A stretch of 64,000 bases of DNA from Diospyros lotus (lineage: Eukaryota; Streptophyta; Magnoliopsida; Ericales; Ebenaceae), in NCBI RefSeq assembly GCF_014633365.1, contig NC_068351.1:11042907-11106906 (forward strand). The letters are read 5' to 3'. Under the pieces are notes generated by a model that did not search any database, was not told where the DNA came from, and saw nothing but the letters and a program-made list of their open reading frames with translations. This document shows positions 13,321-24,499 of this stretch, in pieces (the first letter of the stretch is position 1; the number at the start of each line of letters is the position of its first letter). The translations under genes were made by a program, and so were the position numbers.

Positions 13321-14150
13321 TAGTTTGTATGTTTGTGTGGGACCCCCCACGTCTCGCATTAGAAATTTACGCTTTTTAACTCAAAAAGATATATTGGACT
13401 CTTGGATTTTTAATAGGCATTTGCTTATGACACAACAAATATATATATATATATATATTACTTTTGTTTTTTTGTTGGCACACACATATATCTACTTATC
13501 TTTTTTGGACTAATTTTTTTAATCAAGTATACATTTGTTAATTTTTGATACGTATTTATACATACATATATTTAAGTGGAAATTGCACAAACTAACCACC
13601 TTACAAATAGTAAATTCGTTTTTATTTCATTTTTTGTGGAAAAAACGTTTTAAACCTATCCAAACAAACTAATTGCACTCTATAACCACTTTTATCTAAG
13701 ATATTTAAAATATCCTTAATGAAATTTTAAAATGGAAAGTCCACATTGCCCTTAGCCTCATTTACTAAAATACCCTTGTCTCTTTCACTGACATTTCCCC
13801 TCTCTCTTCTTTACCAATATTCACGCTCTTACTTTCTTCTCTTCATTGCTGAAACCATCAAACTTAACCATTCTTCATACATTCAGTCTTTTGCTTGTTG
13901 GGTCATTTAACTTCTTCATCAATCATCGCAGCAACCACATTGAAGCCGCATTCACGAGAAGTTTCCCTCTCCAACAAGCATTCAATGTATTAATTTTGAT
14001 TTCTATTTATTTTGTTTTTCAAAAGTATTTTTGTGTTGACATTGCTTATTAAAATTGTGTATAATGGTTGTGGTTGTGAAGAAAATATTTTTGATAGATA
14101 TTCATTCCAAATCTGTGTGAATTTTTTTTTCCAGAAAAGGCACATCGTCA
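13320..14150. other. intergenic DNA, nothing recognised
   Basis: An (AT)n run lies at about 13438-13458. Frames at 13325-13513 and 13846-14052 are short and match nothing I recognise. Confidence 0.4.
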
Positions 14151-15860
14151 TTGAAATTTCAGAAATGACACACCGTCATCAGGCTTTGTTGGGAATCCTA
14201 TTGGGCTTTTTTGGAAAGCCTATCGAGCTTTGTTGCAAAACCTATCGAGCTTTGTTGGGAAACCTATTGAGCTTTGTTGCAAATTTTATTGGGCTTTGTT
14301 TCCCAACAAAGCCCGATAGGCAATTTCTTGCCAATTTTTTAATTTTATATATTTTTTTTGTAATAGGGTTTTTTCCTAGTTTCTCAATAGTTTGAAAAAA
14401 TTAAATCATTGATTTGAATTACACTTCCAAATTTTATTTTATAAAATATACTAACACCTACTTGGTTCAATGTAAACACTTGATAGATAGAAGGAACACT
14501 TAATCATCCATCAATTCCACCTAATTCCAATGTGATATATAGAGTTGCTTGAGGTGCATTTTTTGTTTAATTAATTCGAAGAACGTAAGAAGAGATCATT
14601 TTAGTGGTAATTGAACCAAAAAAATATTTGAAAATTTTTTAAAAAATAAAAAAAATGACAAGAAATATCCTATCGGGTTTCGTGGCCCATGAAGAAAGCC
14701 TATCCGACTTTGTTGGGAAGCCTATCGTGCTTTTTTGGAAAGCCTATCTGGCTTTGTTGCAATGCCTATTAGGCTTTGTTTCCTACCAAAGTTTAATAGG
14801 CAATTTCTTATCAATTTTTCAATTTTATTTTGTAATGGAATTTTTTCCTAGTTTCCCAATAGTTTGAAAAAATTAAATCATTGATTTGGAATTACACTTC
14901 CAAATTTTATTTTATAAAATATACTAACATCTACTTGGTTCAATGTAAACACTTGATAGATAGAAGAAACACTTAATCATCCATCCATTCTATTTAATTC
15001 CAATGTGATGTAAAGAGTTGTTTGAGGTGCATTTTATATTTAATTAACCCGAAGAACGTAAAAAGAGATCATTTTAGTGGTAATTGAACCAAAAGAATAA
15101 TTAAAAAATTAAAAAAAAATAAAAATTGGCAAGAAATATCCTATCAGGTTCCGTGGCCTATGAAGATAGCCTATCGGAGTTTATTGGGAAAGCCTATCGG
15201 GCTTTTTCGAGAAGCCTATCGGGTTTTTATGGAAAGCCGATCGAGTTTTGTTGCAAAGCCTATCGGGCTTTGTTGAGAAGCCTATCTGGCTTGGTTTCCT
15301 ACCAAAAGTCTGATAGGCAATTTCTTGCCAATTTTTTCATTTTTGTAATAGGTTTTTTTTTCTAGTTTCCCAATAGTTCGAAAAAATTAAATCACTTATT
15401 TGGAATTACACTTCCAAATTTTATTTTATAAAATATACTAACATCTACTTAGTTTAATGTAAACACTTGATAGATAGAAGGAACACTTAATCATCTATTC
15501 ATTCCACCTAATTCCAATGTGATGTATAAAGTTGTTTGAGGTGCATTTTCTGTTTAATTAACCCTAAAAACGTAAGAAGAGATCATTTTAATGGTAATTG
15601 AACCAAAAAAATAATTAAAAAATTAAAAAAAAATAAAAAATTGGCAAGAAATATTCTATCGAGTTTCGTGGCCCATAAAGATAGCCTATCGAACTTTGTT
15701 GGGAAACCTATCAGGCTTTGTTGCAAAGCTTATCGGGCTTTGTTTCCCGCCAAAGCCCGATAGGCAATTTCTAATCAATTTTTCAACTTTATAATTTTTT
15801 TTTTTTTTTTTTTTTGTAATTGGATTCTTTCTTAGTTTCCAATAGTTTGAAAAAATTAAA
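14150..15860 (+). repeat. tandem array, about 470-510 bp units with ~20-bp hairpin-forming sub-repeats
   Basis: Three full units and part of a fourth. The block AATTACACTTCCAAATTTTA recurs at about 14416, 14890 and 15402. Each unit opens with several copies of a ~20-base sub-repeat close to AAGCCTATCGGGCTTTGTTG, followed by an inverted copy, so short hairpins form. At 14291-14314 two perfect 10-base arms flank a 4-base loop. At 15728-15766 the arms are about 15 bases with one mismatch. Frames of 70-127 codons over the array only translate the repeat. A T-tract of about 22 bases lies near 15796-15817. Confidence 0.8.
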
Positions 15861-16990
15861 TATATATATATTTTTAATCACAAATTTTAATCATAAATTT
15901 TAAGAACATATATATATTTTGTATCAAGCCAGTGGGTAATAGGGTCTTGTGTAAAAGTCTCCTATCCGGAGATTAATCATGACACCCATATTTATCACCT
16001 GTTTTAAAGTTCTTATGATTATTATTAAATAATTATTTAGATTGAATTAAAAGGTGATTATTTTAAGATTGAATTTTTATCTTAGCAGTAGGATAGAGTT
16101 ATGCTTGATGGGAGGAATGATGTACGTTCATCTCTCTAAGTAAATTTCTTGTTTTGCCTATAAAATATATAGTCTTATGTCATCCTTTCATAATAAATAT
16201 GAGTATATGTGAACATTAGATAAAAACTCACTCAAGTCTTCTTGAAAAACTGTTTTAGCTTTAAAATTCAGAAGCGATAAATTTAAATACAAAGCTAATT
16301 GCTTAATCAAGTATGGTTCAGAAGATACAATGCAATAACGTAAGCAGGTGCAGGAAGTACGGGTAATCTAAAAGAAAGGAACTAGAAGGGTAGGCCAAGG
16401 GATACTCTTCAAGCTGGGATAGGTGGGGGGTGGGGTGTTGAGGGGTCCAATCAACTTAAACGCACCATCAAACTCAAGTCATAAACTCAAAGGTGACTAT
16501 TCTTATGTCATCCCCGATATTCGTATCCTTATTTGCGTTAAAAGAAATAAGTCATAAGTTAGTTTTTTTATCCTTACTCAGGGTACAATTACTCCCTATA
16601 CCCTGAGAGCAACTCAAATCATAAACTTGGTCGGCTGTGAATCCCAGCAAACCCCAACTCATAAACTTCTTCATTAAGGCACCATCAATTTACTTGCATG
16701 GGTTTTCGATCTTCAAATTCAGACTAACAAGTTACCACTAGGCTTCAACATCTAAACCAGGGATGATTAATTTCCAGTTGGTTTACGGTCTTCACTGAAA
16801 GAAACCAGCTTTCCCTCGGGCGATTCAGCTTATACAGCCGGGCTGCATGAAATTAGCTCAACCCGGCTAATGTACCTAAACATAATGTAAGTCCAATTCG
16901 AAACAATACATGCGAAGTCTAATTAAATTTATCACTCAATAAGGAGAGAACTAAGTCCTTAGACCACCACCTGTATTCGCCATGCAATTT
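15860..16990. other. intergenic DNA downstream of FAD2
   Basis: No second gene is seen. The FAD2 3' UTR and polyadenylation site should lie here, reading leftward from 16996, but no signal could be singled out. Confidence 0.4.
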
Positions 16991-16996
16991 CGGCTT

Positions 16997-18154
16997 TCAC
17001 AGCTTGTTTTTGTACCAGAACACACCCACCCTTTTACCAGGCTCGCTTTCATCTGCCTCAACGTAAATGCACTCCCTTGCCTCCCTCCATATCGCCTTCA
17101 CAACGGGCGTCCTGTCGAACTGGTAGTATTCTCCCAGAATCGGCCTGATCGCCTTTGTTGCTTCCGTCGCATGGTAATGCGGCATTGTTGAGAACAAATG
17201 GTGAGCCACATGAGTATCCGTAATGTTATGGAACACCTTGTCCAGAATTCCGTAGCTCCTGTCGACTGTCGATAGAGCTCCTCTGAACCAGTCCCATTCC
17301 AAGGAATCGTAGTGTGGCAATGCCGGGTGGGTGTGCTGCAGCCAGGTGATCAACACAAGAAACCCGTTCACCACCATCAACGGACCGCCATATAAACACA
17401 CCACCCAAGTTAGTCCTTTGACTGCAGCCAGACGGCAAAGGCCACAGAAAACGGCGAGAACGCCGGCATCTGAAATGTAGATCTGTAGTCGCTCGCGGTC
17501 GGAGTAAATGGGGCCGTACGGATCAAAGTGGCATGCAAACCGGTCGTAGTGACGGCCGGAGACGTTGAACAGGAGGTACAATGGCCATCCAAGGGTAAGC
17601 GTGATGAAGACTGTGAGAAGCCTGCCGGGCGGGTTATTGAGGTATTTGGCGTGCCACCCCATTCCAGACTTGAGCTTTGGAACGAACACCTCATCGCGCT
17701 CGAGGGAACCGGTGTTGGAGTGGTGGCGGCGGTGGCTGTATTTCCAGGAGAAGTAAGGGACAAGGAGGACGGAGTGGAGGATGAGGCCGACGGTGTCGTC
17801 GAGCCATTGGTAGTCGCTGAAGGCGTGGTGGCCGCATTCGTGGGCCACGACCCAGACACCGGTGAGGATGCAGCCCTGACATATCCAGTAGAGGGGCCAC
17901 GCGAGGTAGGAGAGGGGGCGAGGAAGGATGGAGATGTAGGTGGTGGCCAGGTAGAAGAAGAGGGAGGCTATGGCGAGGTCGTAGAGAACGTAGGAGAAGG
18001 AGCGGATTACGGAGCGCTTGAAACAATGGGGTGGGATGGCCTTCTTCACATCGCCGAGGGTGAATGGAGGCTTTGAGTGGGGAACTCGCGATATGACATT
18101 CCGTTCCAAGTTCTTCGTCCCAGGAGAAACGGGCATGCGGCCACCTGCGCCCAT
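16997..18154 (-). CDS. FAD2: FAD2, microsomal omega-6 (delta-12) oleate desaturase
   Basis: Converts oleate to linoleate on ER phosphatidylcholine, using cytochrome b5 as electron donor. The 385-residue product is full length for the family (383-387 usual) and is uninterrupted. All three histidine boxes are present: HECGHH at 105-110, HRRHH at 141-145 and HVAHH at 315-319. HVAHH is the desaturase form; acetylenase relatives usually carry V for A. Hydrophobic segments at about 55-75, 82-104, 177-197 and 225-270 fit the four-helix desaturase topology, and the C-terminus YKNKL is the aromatic ER-retention signal. The start is the MGAGG methionine. A frame eight codons longer crosses an obvious splice acceptor (TTTGCAG, ending at 18165) and is not coding. 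The coding region is one exon, much more GC-rich than its surroundings, as is usual for FAD2. Confidence 0.97.
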   Translation of the reverse strand: MGAGGRMPVSPGTKNLERNVISRVPHSKPPFTLGDVKKAIPPHCFKRSVIRSFSYVLYDLAIASLFFYLATTYISILPRPLSYLAWPLYWICQGCILTGVWVVAHECGHHAFSDYQWLDDTVGLILHSVLLVPYFSWKYSHRRHHSNTGSLERDEVFVPKLKSGMGWHAKYLNNPPGRLLTVFITLTLGWPLYLLFNVSGRHYDRFACHFDPYGPIYSDRERLQIYISDAGVLAVFCGLCRLAAVKGLTWVVCLYGGPLMVVNGFLVLITWLQHTHPALPHYDSLEWDWFRGALSTVDRSYGILDKVFHNITDTHVAHHLFSTMPHYHATEATKAIRPILGEYYQFDRTPVVKAIWREARECIYVEADESEPGKRVGVFWYKNKL

Positions 18155-18844
18155 TGTTTCCGGCCTGCAAAGATTCATAATTAGGCGGACATAATAACAA
18201 ATGAATGGTTACGTACCGTGAAGGTAACATCAATTAATTTGAAGATCAATTTCACTTAAAAGTTTCTGCTTTTTTATGGCCGTGTGGGTAGATTTTGATT
18301 TTGCCCCCCAAAGAGAGCGTATAAATTGGGTACAGAGCGGATGAAAGATAAAACGTTAAAAAAGATACTTGCAATAAATTAGTGTGAAATACTGACCCAA
18401 ATCTAATATAAAAATAAAAATATAATCAAAACAGTAGACCCAATGATTTAATGGTTGCAACTAAACAACCCACCATCGACCACAAGTAATAATCAATCAA
18501 GGCGCAAGACGGAGAAAAGTAGAAGAAGGCAAAGAAAAAATAAATATAAGGAAACACTTGTACCGATTTCTGGCTGTACTTTTTCTTCTAAAAATTAAAC
18601 TGGGATTTCTGGTTATGCTAATATGCTTACAACACTCAAAAATAGGGAATTAAAAAGCCAACAGGGAAGTAATCATTCATAGGCCAGCCAATAAATCTCC
18701 CAGCAAAAAGCTGGAGCATTCAAGTCCGCCGAATGACCAGCTTGATCGGGGAAAACGATGTGATTGTGCCATTCATTGAAAAAGACCAAACTCTATTAAT
18801 GATCACATTCAAGGAAGTACTTGTACACGGAGACATAAAACCTA

Positions 18845-18995
18845 CCGGAGCAGCAACTTAGAGAAGTCTCTGCGGGGTCACTCTCAACCTTCCGTGGTGA
18901 CTACTGTTAAAGGGAACGAGAATGATTCAGATTGAAGAAGCAAGAAATAAAGAGTTGGTGTAGATTTTTCCCATAACAAATACAATTATATATAT
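18845..18995 (-). promoter_or_regulatory. alternative FAD2 leader exon and TATA box (candidate)
   Basis: On the minus strand an ATATATATAA TATA-like box lies near 18987-18996, and a GCTCCG/GTAGGT donor lies at 18846/18845. A transcript started here could splice to the same acceptor at 18165. It may be an alternative promoter or a chance match inside the long intron. Confidence 0.3.
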
Positions 18996-20586
18996 TCAGC
19001 GGTTGTACGGAATTCAGAAGCAAAAGCAAGATAGGACATTATGGATTAAATTTTAAGATATCTCTTGCAATTATATATTATTATATATTGACTAAATGAA
19101 TCCAATTCTAAAGTGGTCAAAATAAATTTTATATTTCTATCAATTAGTGGAGATTTAATTGGGTGGTATTGTGGCCGAAACAGTGGGCCCATGTCAATTC
19201 CCTGATTCTAGCGGGGTATATATCTTTAACAGACTCTTAAGATAATATCGCGTCGTAGCATGAGCATCATGCTTCAATGGTGGGCATCACTGTTTTGTAA
19301 GTCGGCCTAGAACAATATTTTAAAGATACTACTATGATGCGAGAGAAGGAAGTTTCCGAGAACATGTTAAAAAGTTTTGAGGCGTCTAACTTTTAAGGCC
19401 GAAACGCGAAGAATTCTAACAAGGATTATGTTAACGAGATCATTAGAGCACTTATCAAAATATATTTAATGCACTTTATTTTTAAGTATAATAATATAAT
19501 AATAATTACATATTATTTTAATATTCTCATTAATTAATAAAATATTTTCAATACATAATATATTCATTATTAATTAAAATTTTAAATATCAAATATGCAA
19601 TTTGTTACATTTTATCTAAAACTAAAATTTTAAATATTAAATATATATCTTTTAATAAGTTACCTAAAGGGGCTGGCTCGATAACATAAGCCTTATAATA
19701 AAAGAACCAAGTTGAAAACTTAATTAAGAGGCAAGAAGGAAGATTCGACGCTAGCGCCGCAGTTGGTCCAAATTCTCAGCTATCATGATAATTGATATGG
19801 TCGACTCTGGAAATAAATATGAAAAGGCCAGATGTGGAAATGAAATTAAAAAAAAAAACGTGAGGACGTGAAAAACATGATTACAACAAGATACGTCTGC
19901 AACAAATATTAATAACGCCTGCTGCCACCCAACTTGATTCAAACCATCAATTGAATGAGGATATGAATTTTCTACGCTTATGGTACTGGCGAGTAATGAG
20001 GTCACAGCTGTCACTATTGTACAAATCAAATCCACCAAATTATAGCTCCTAAGGTTGCCAGTGCTTAAAAACCGCAACCCACCACCCACTTGACGGGGGG
20101 AAATGGTCCTTTACCTTTTACTCTTTTGACTTTTCCCCATATTTTAAACACATTAATGGCCTTTTTTTTGGTTTTGTTTTGGATTTAAGCCCAATTTTCA
20201 ACTAATCAAAATTTCAATACAATTTGAGTTAATCGAATGAAACCTCGTCAGATAATAATTTCTTAATAACACTTGTATTGTACTGTACTATCGGACCAAG
20301 TCACCCAGATATAAAAAATTAATTCACCGCCCTAATTTATGGACAATTTAATTCACCCATCATTTCCACCACAACTACAAGAGGTGCTGCATTCTGCACA
20401 GACCGGGAAAGGGTCCACCACTCACAATTTGCCAATTCAATAATAATAATATGCTAAACAGCCACACCAGAGACCAGAGGCCCTACCAAAAGGCATCGCC
20501 TGCGCCAAATTGGAAAAGTCACGATTGGTGAGAGACCTCTCTGAGATCTCTGGGGCCATATATGCTAACAGCCTCGAAGCGCCAAA

Positions 20587-20587
20587 A

Positions 20588-20623
<36 letters not shown>

Positions 20624-20626
20624 ATG
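20587..20626. repeat. (AT)n-(GT)n compound microsatellite
   Basis: A run of TA repeats joined to a run of GT repeats, inside the proposed FAD2 leader intron. Confidence 0.9.
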
Positions 20627-21832
20627 TGCCGGAAAGATGCCCAAGATATATCCAAATACAAGGAGAAAGATGCAAAACAACTTCAGAAAGTGATTATAAA
20701 TATAGCAACAATTAAGGAATAATAAGTGTATTTTATTTTTAAATAATGTATATTTTTTGTATTTTATTTCTAATATTGATGAACGATAAATATATTATAT
20801 TTTAAATATTTAATCAATCAATTAAATAATTCAAACATTAAAACCAAAATTCAATAAACACATATTATTTAAAAATAAAATACAGTTATCCACACTTAAC
20901 CATTCTCTAACTCTTTTATAAATAATCTTTTAAAAGTAATTATATTTTTTTATTTCTAGCCTTTAGACTAAATTAATATCCCCACCCTATAATGGAAGGA
21001 AAATAACATTTTTATATAACTTGCATCCAGAGAAAAAACAGTAGGGGGCGGATCCGAAGTCCGACCATTTGTTTCGGTACAGAGCATTTTTTTTTTTTTT
21101 TTTTCGGGGGCCTAATCTTGATTGCGATTTCTAACGAAAGCAAGATACGTCGAATAGCTGTGTAGAACAGGGAAAAACTACGTCCATGGCTGACGAACTC
21201 TATAGCCAGAAGCAAGCTAAAACTGAAAAATGAGTTTAGTTTCTCAGGATCTATAATTAACAGAGAGCAGAACACTATAGACTAGGTATTTTATTTTCCC
21301 AGCAACCAAACAGATAGCATAGGAAGTGAAAGCAACAGAGAGCAGAAACGGAACTTCTCGTGATGAAGTCGCCAAAGATGGAAATAAAACAAAACGAAAA
21401 TCCAGGAAGCAATATTTCTGGATCCAGAAAATACGCCACATTATAGCAACGACAACAACGGATAGCCCCGCCAAAAAAAAAAATCTCGAAATCACCTTCA
21501 ATCGAAACCTCAAAAAAAGGAAAACTTTCCTCAAATTCTTCAAGAACAAAAACACACCAGGGATCCAATATTAAACACAAATCTGACGGCAAATCTTAGT
21601 TATTACGCTATTATGATATAAATACTTAAAAAGTAAATCACGAAACGTGATTAAAAATGGCAATCCGATTGACCGTAACCACAGGAGAGTTCAATACATC
21701 CAAACAATTTTAAATTTCTCAAATGCAAGACTTCAGATTATAATAGAACAGCGTTGAACCTCAGGTCAAGAAGAATTCATAAAAATATATAAATATGCAT
21801 CGATATAAATAAACAGTTCGAAATGTACCTAC

Positions 21833-21960
21833 CTGGAAGAGAAAAGAGTTGTTGGAGTGCCTTCGCCTCCGACGAGTTTCTCTCGATTTGAATGTCTGTC
21901 GAAATCTCTGTCTCCGTAAATACGAGAGAGAGAGAGGCCGTCTAATCGCCGGCCCTGACC
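21833..21960 (-). other. FAD2: FAD2 non-coding leader exon (predicted)
   Basis: Between the TATA-like box and the GTAGGT donor, the minus strand carries a CTCTCTCTCTC pyrimidine stretch and ends CTCTTCCAG. This composition is typical of published FAD2 leader exons. The 5' end is estimated from the TATA position, and no transcript evidence is available to me. Confidence 0.5.
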
Positions 21961-21984
21961 GTAGTTTAAAGCTTCAAAGAAAGA

Positions 21985-22076
21985 GGCGGTATTTAAGCAA
22001 TGGCGGCCCTCACTTGCCTCCCCGATAGGTGGGACCGGAATTTCAATCGACGCATCAGCGTATCGTCTTATTGGTC
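21985..22076 (-). promoter_or_regulatory. FAD2: FAD2 core promoter (TATA-like and CCAAT boxes)
   Basis: On the minus strand a CCAAT box (22070-22074) lies about 75 bases upstream of a GCTTAAATACC TATA-like element (21988-21998). The candidate leader exon follows. The spacing suits a plant pol II promoter. Confidence 0.5.
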
Positions 22077-22079
22077 AGC

Positions 22080-22960
22080 TTTACAGGTGGCTACAGAACA
22101 GTGGCCTGATTGAGTTACTTTCCTTGCCAGGATCAATTCTCCAACGCCTGCTGAGGGAGGAACCACATCGTAACCGTCGAATGTCTGACACTCTTAGTTT
22201 GATCCTACGGTAGGGTATGTACTTGGTGGGTCTGAAAATATCTACGGGGATCACGTGCGGTACAATTACGGAATTGCCCCGGACCGGATTGAGGACCTGT
22301 GGAGAGGACCAAACACAACGTGACAGACCTGGGGGGGGGGGATATTTTATTAAACTTTGCCTAAAAATTAAAAAAGTAAACTATAATCGTCCAATGAAAT
22401 TTTTATTTGGAATTTTTTATGTTTTTATATGTGCATAAAAAAAGATAATCAAACAAAATAATATTATGGAAGGATGTCAATACACAAAAGGATTACACAA
22501 AAAATATTTTATACATTTATACTAAATATTGTGTCTACACAATGTATTTTATTCTAAATTATTATATTATTATATTAGCTTAAGACTATTAGGCCTAGTT
22601 GATGAGGTCCCCCAGTGGGTGTTGGGTTATGCCCATCCTCGTGATGGGTGAGCATTCCTAGCCCTTGATTTTTCAATCGATCTAATTTTTAAAATTAAAT
22701 AAATCAAACTCTACTTATTAATTGAATGGAGCAGCCCAAAGTTTCCTCTCGACCGAACAAGTAGATCTGATCAAAAAATTGAGGGATAATATAATTAAAT
22801 AATAAAATTGTATGAATTAAATAAAATATATAGATCAACAGACAATATATTTATATTCACCATAAAATAAAATTATAAATAATTTAATCCTATACTGATA
22901 GGAATGTGAAACTCCGATCAAAATAGATTTGTGGTTGTCTCTACTTTTTTTTAATAGGAT
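22080..22960. other. intergenic DNA upstream of FAD2
   Basis: No gene is seen. A G run of 10 lies at about 22331-22340. The 22590-22690 segment is more GC-rich than its surroundings but was not recognised. Confidence 0.4.
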
Positions 22961-22963
22961 AAG

Positions 22964-23318
22964 GAGTAAATCACACTAAAGGTCACAAAATTTTGGTATT
23001 CTTTTCAATTTGATCACTAAACTTCAATTCCTTATAAAATGATAATAAAATTTTAAAATATTTTACAATGTGATCACTAAAGTGATTTTTTGATAGTTCT
23101 TAGTTCAAATTGTTGACGTGGTGATGATGTGACGCTGACGTGGCGTTGATGTGACCATTGCCACATCAGTATTTTTGGTAAGAAATTGTCAAAAAATTAC
23201 TTTAGTGACCATATTGCAAAATATTTTAAAGATTTATGATCACTTTGCAAAAAATTGAAGTTTAGTGATCAAATTGCAAAAAATACTAAAATTTTGTGAT
23301 CTTTAGTGTGATTTACCC
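22964..23318. mobile_element. foldback MITE, 355 bp, with 5-bp target duplication
   Basis: The two halves are inverted copies of each other. The left end GAGTAAATCACACTAAAG mirrors the right end, which reads GGGTAAATCACACTAAAG on the minus strand. Both arms carry TGATCACTAAACTTCAAT. Flanking ATAAG at 22959-22963 and 23319-23323 is a direct target-site duplication. It is non-coding, and its centre holds several GACGTGG/GATGTGA-type repeats. The superfamily is uncertain. A truncated relative lies at 9541. Confidence 0.8.
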
Positions 23319-23329
23319 ATAAGATAAGC

Positions 23330-24370
23330 ATACAAAAGTTTGGCATAAAAAATCATAATCCAATATTACTATTTAAAATAATGGAGAGAGAATTTAATTA
23401 TAAATAAAATATTTATTTAATAGTTTTTCTATTACGAATTAATTAGATATTGGCCTATTCTCTACCTCAAGCAACAACTTAAGTTCAAAATTAATGTCCA
23501 CATCCCACTAACAATTAGATAGGTCACTATCAACAACTAGATTGTTGTGCTCGTTTCTTAAAAGATAATTGATCATATTATTAGATTGATTTTAATAAAA
23601 TAAAATAATTTCAAATAAGTCCACAAAAAAATTATTTATGACTTGTCTCTTAAAATATAATCAATCATATTATCAGATTGATTTTAATAAAATAAAATAA
23701 TTTCAATTAATGATAGCCTATAAAAAAATTATTTACAAAAAATAAAACTTTAGTTCAGTCATTAATTGAACAAATTAAACGCATAAAAATCACACATTTT
23801 TTATTTTTAACTTGATTAAATTAAAAAAAATTATTTAATCAGTAACAATTCAAAATATTAACAATTCTAAACAAAAAATAAAGTACCAAATAAATTATAT
23901 TATAATATTCAACACAAAATTAAGTTAAAAACGACAAGGTTTTGTTATACTTTAATCAATTTGATTAATTTTATTATTTTATCAAACTAACTAAATCGAA
24001 TATGAGGTGGTAGACTAACAATTGAAGTTTGGCGGATTTGTTCATGAGTTTTGTGTTTGGATTTTTTCTTTTTCTTTTTCATGATTGTGTTCTATGTTAA
24101 TTACACAATCTAAATTTATATATAAAATAAAAAAATACTATTGGTATTCTATGGATTACATTATAAGCTACATAATATAGTTAAAATATTCAAAATACTC
24201 ATCACTCAAAGTGATGAAATGAGGGGGTGAGGCGTAAAGCGGTGAAGCGCATGATTAAAATGTCTCTTACCTAAAGTAATGAGGCGACACGAGACAGTAA
24301 GGTGTGAGAGGTATTTTTATCATTTATGATATATTTTATAGCTCATAATATAACCCATAAAGTACCTCCA
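23330..24370. other. AT-rich intergenic DNA with a ~92-bp direct duplication
   Basis: GATTGATTTTAATAAAATAA occurs at 23584 and again at about 23676, within two ~92-bp copies covering roughly 23555-23735. Nothing else was recognised. Confidence 0.5.
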
Positions 24371-24376
24371 TAAAAT

Positions 24377-24498
24377 AGACTAGCTCATAAATTATCTATA
24401 AGATAGTCCATAAAATAGACATGCAACTACATTGCATAGACTAGCTCATAAATTACCTATAAGATAGTCCATAAAGTAGACATGCAACTACATTGCAA
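24377..24498 (+). repeat. 61-bp unit, two tandem copies
   Basis: The unit beginning AGACTAGCTCATAAATTA and ending CAACTACATTGCAT occurs twice in a row with only a few substitutions. Confidence 0.85.
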
Positions 24499-24499
24499 T

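Larger units (their letters stand above)
18165..21832 (-). other. FAD2: FAD2 leader (5' UTR) intron, about 3.7 kb
   Basis: FAD2 genes typically have one large intron about ten bases upstream of the ATG. Here the acceptor TTTGCAG ends at 18165, leaving 10 untranslated bases before the start. The best donor, CTTCCAG/GTAGGT on the minus strand, lies at 21833/21832. The interval contains an (AT)n-(GT)n microsatellite (20587-20626) and a 21-base T run (21088-21109). An open frame of 112 codons at 19751-20089 resembles nothing known. A nearer donor at 18845 would give a 681-base intron instead. Confidence 0.6.

Noticed and set aside
14012..15365. Repeat-encoded peptides (GFFGKPIELCCK-like)
   Set aside because: They follow the tandem array exactly and change frame between units, so no gene is likely.
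14150..15860. Resemblance of the spaced repeat array to a CRISPR
   Set aside because: Plant nuclear DNA; repeats are imperfect, unevenly spaced and inverted within blocks, with no spacers.
18155..18178. Eight-codon N-terminal extension of FAD2 (MNLCRPET)
   Set aside because: It crosses a TTTGCAG splice acceptor. The family start is MGAGG at 18154, and the bases upstream of the acceptor are intron.
17226..18233. Long open frames on both strands across FAD2 (up to 182 codons)
   Set aside because: They are shadows of a GC-rich coding exon and match no family.
19751..20089. 112-codon minus-strand frame in the FAD2 leader intron
   Set aside because: No recognisable domain, and it lies in the proposed intron. 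Probably chance.
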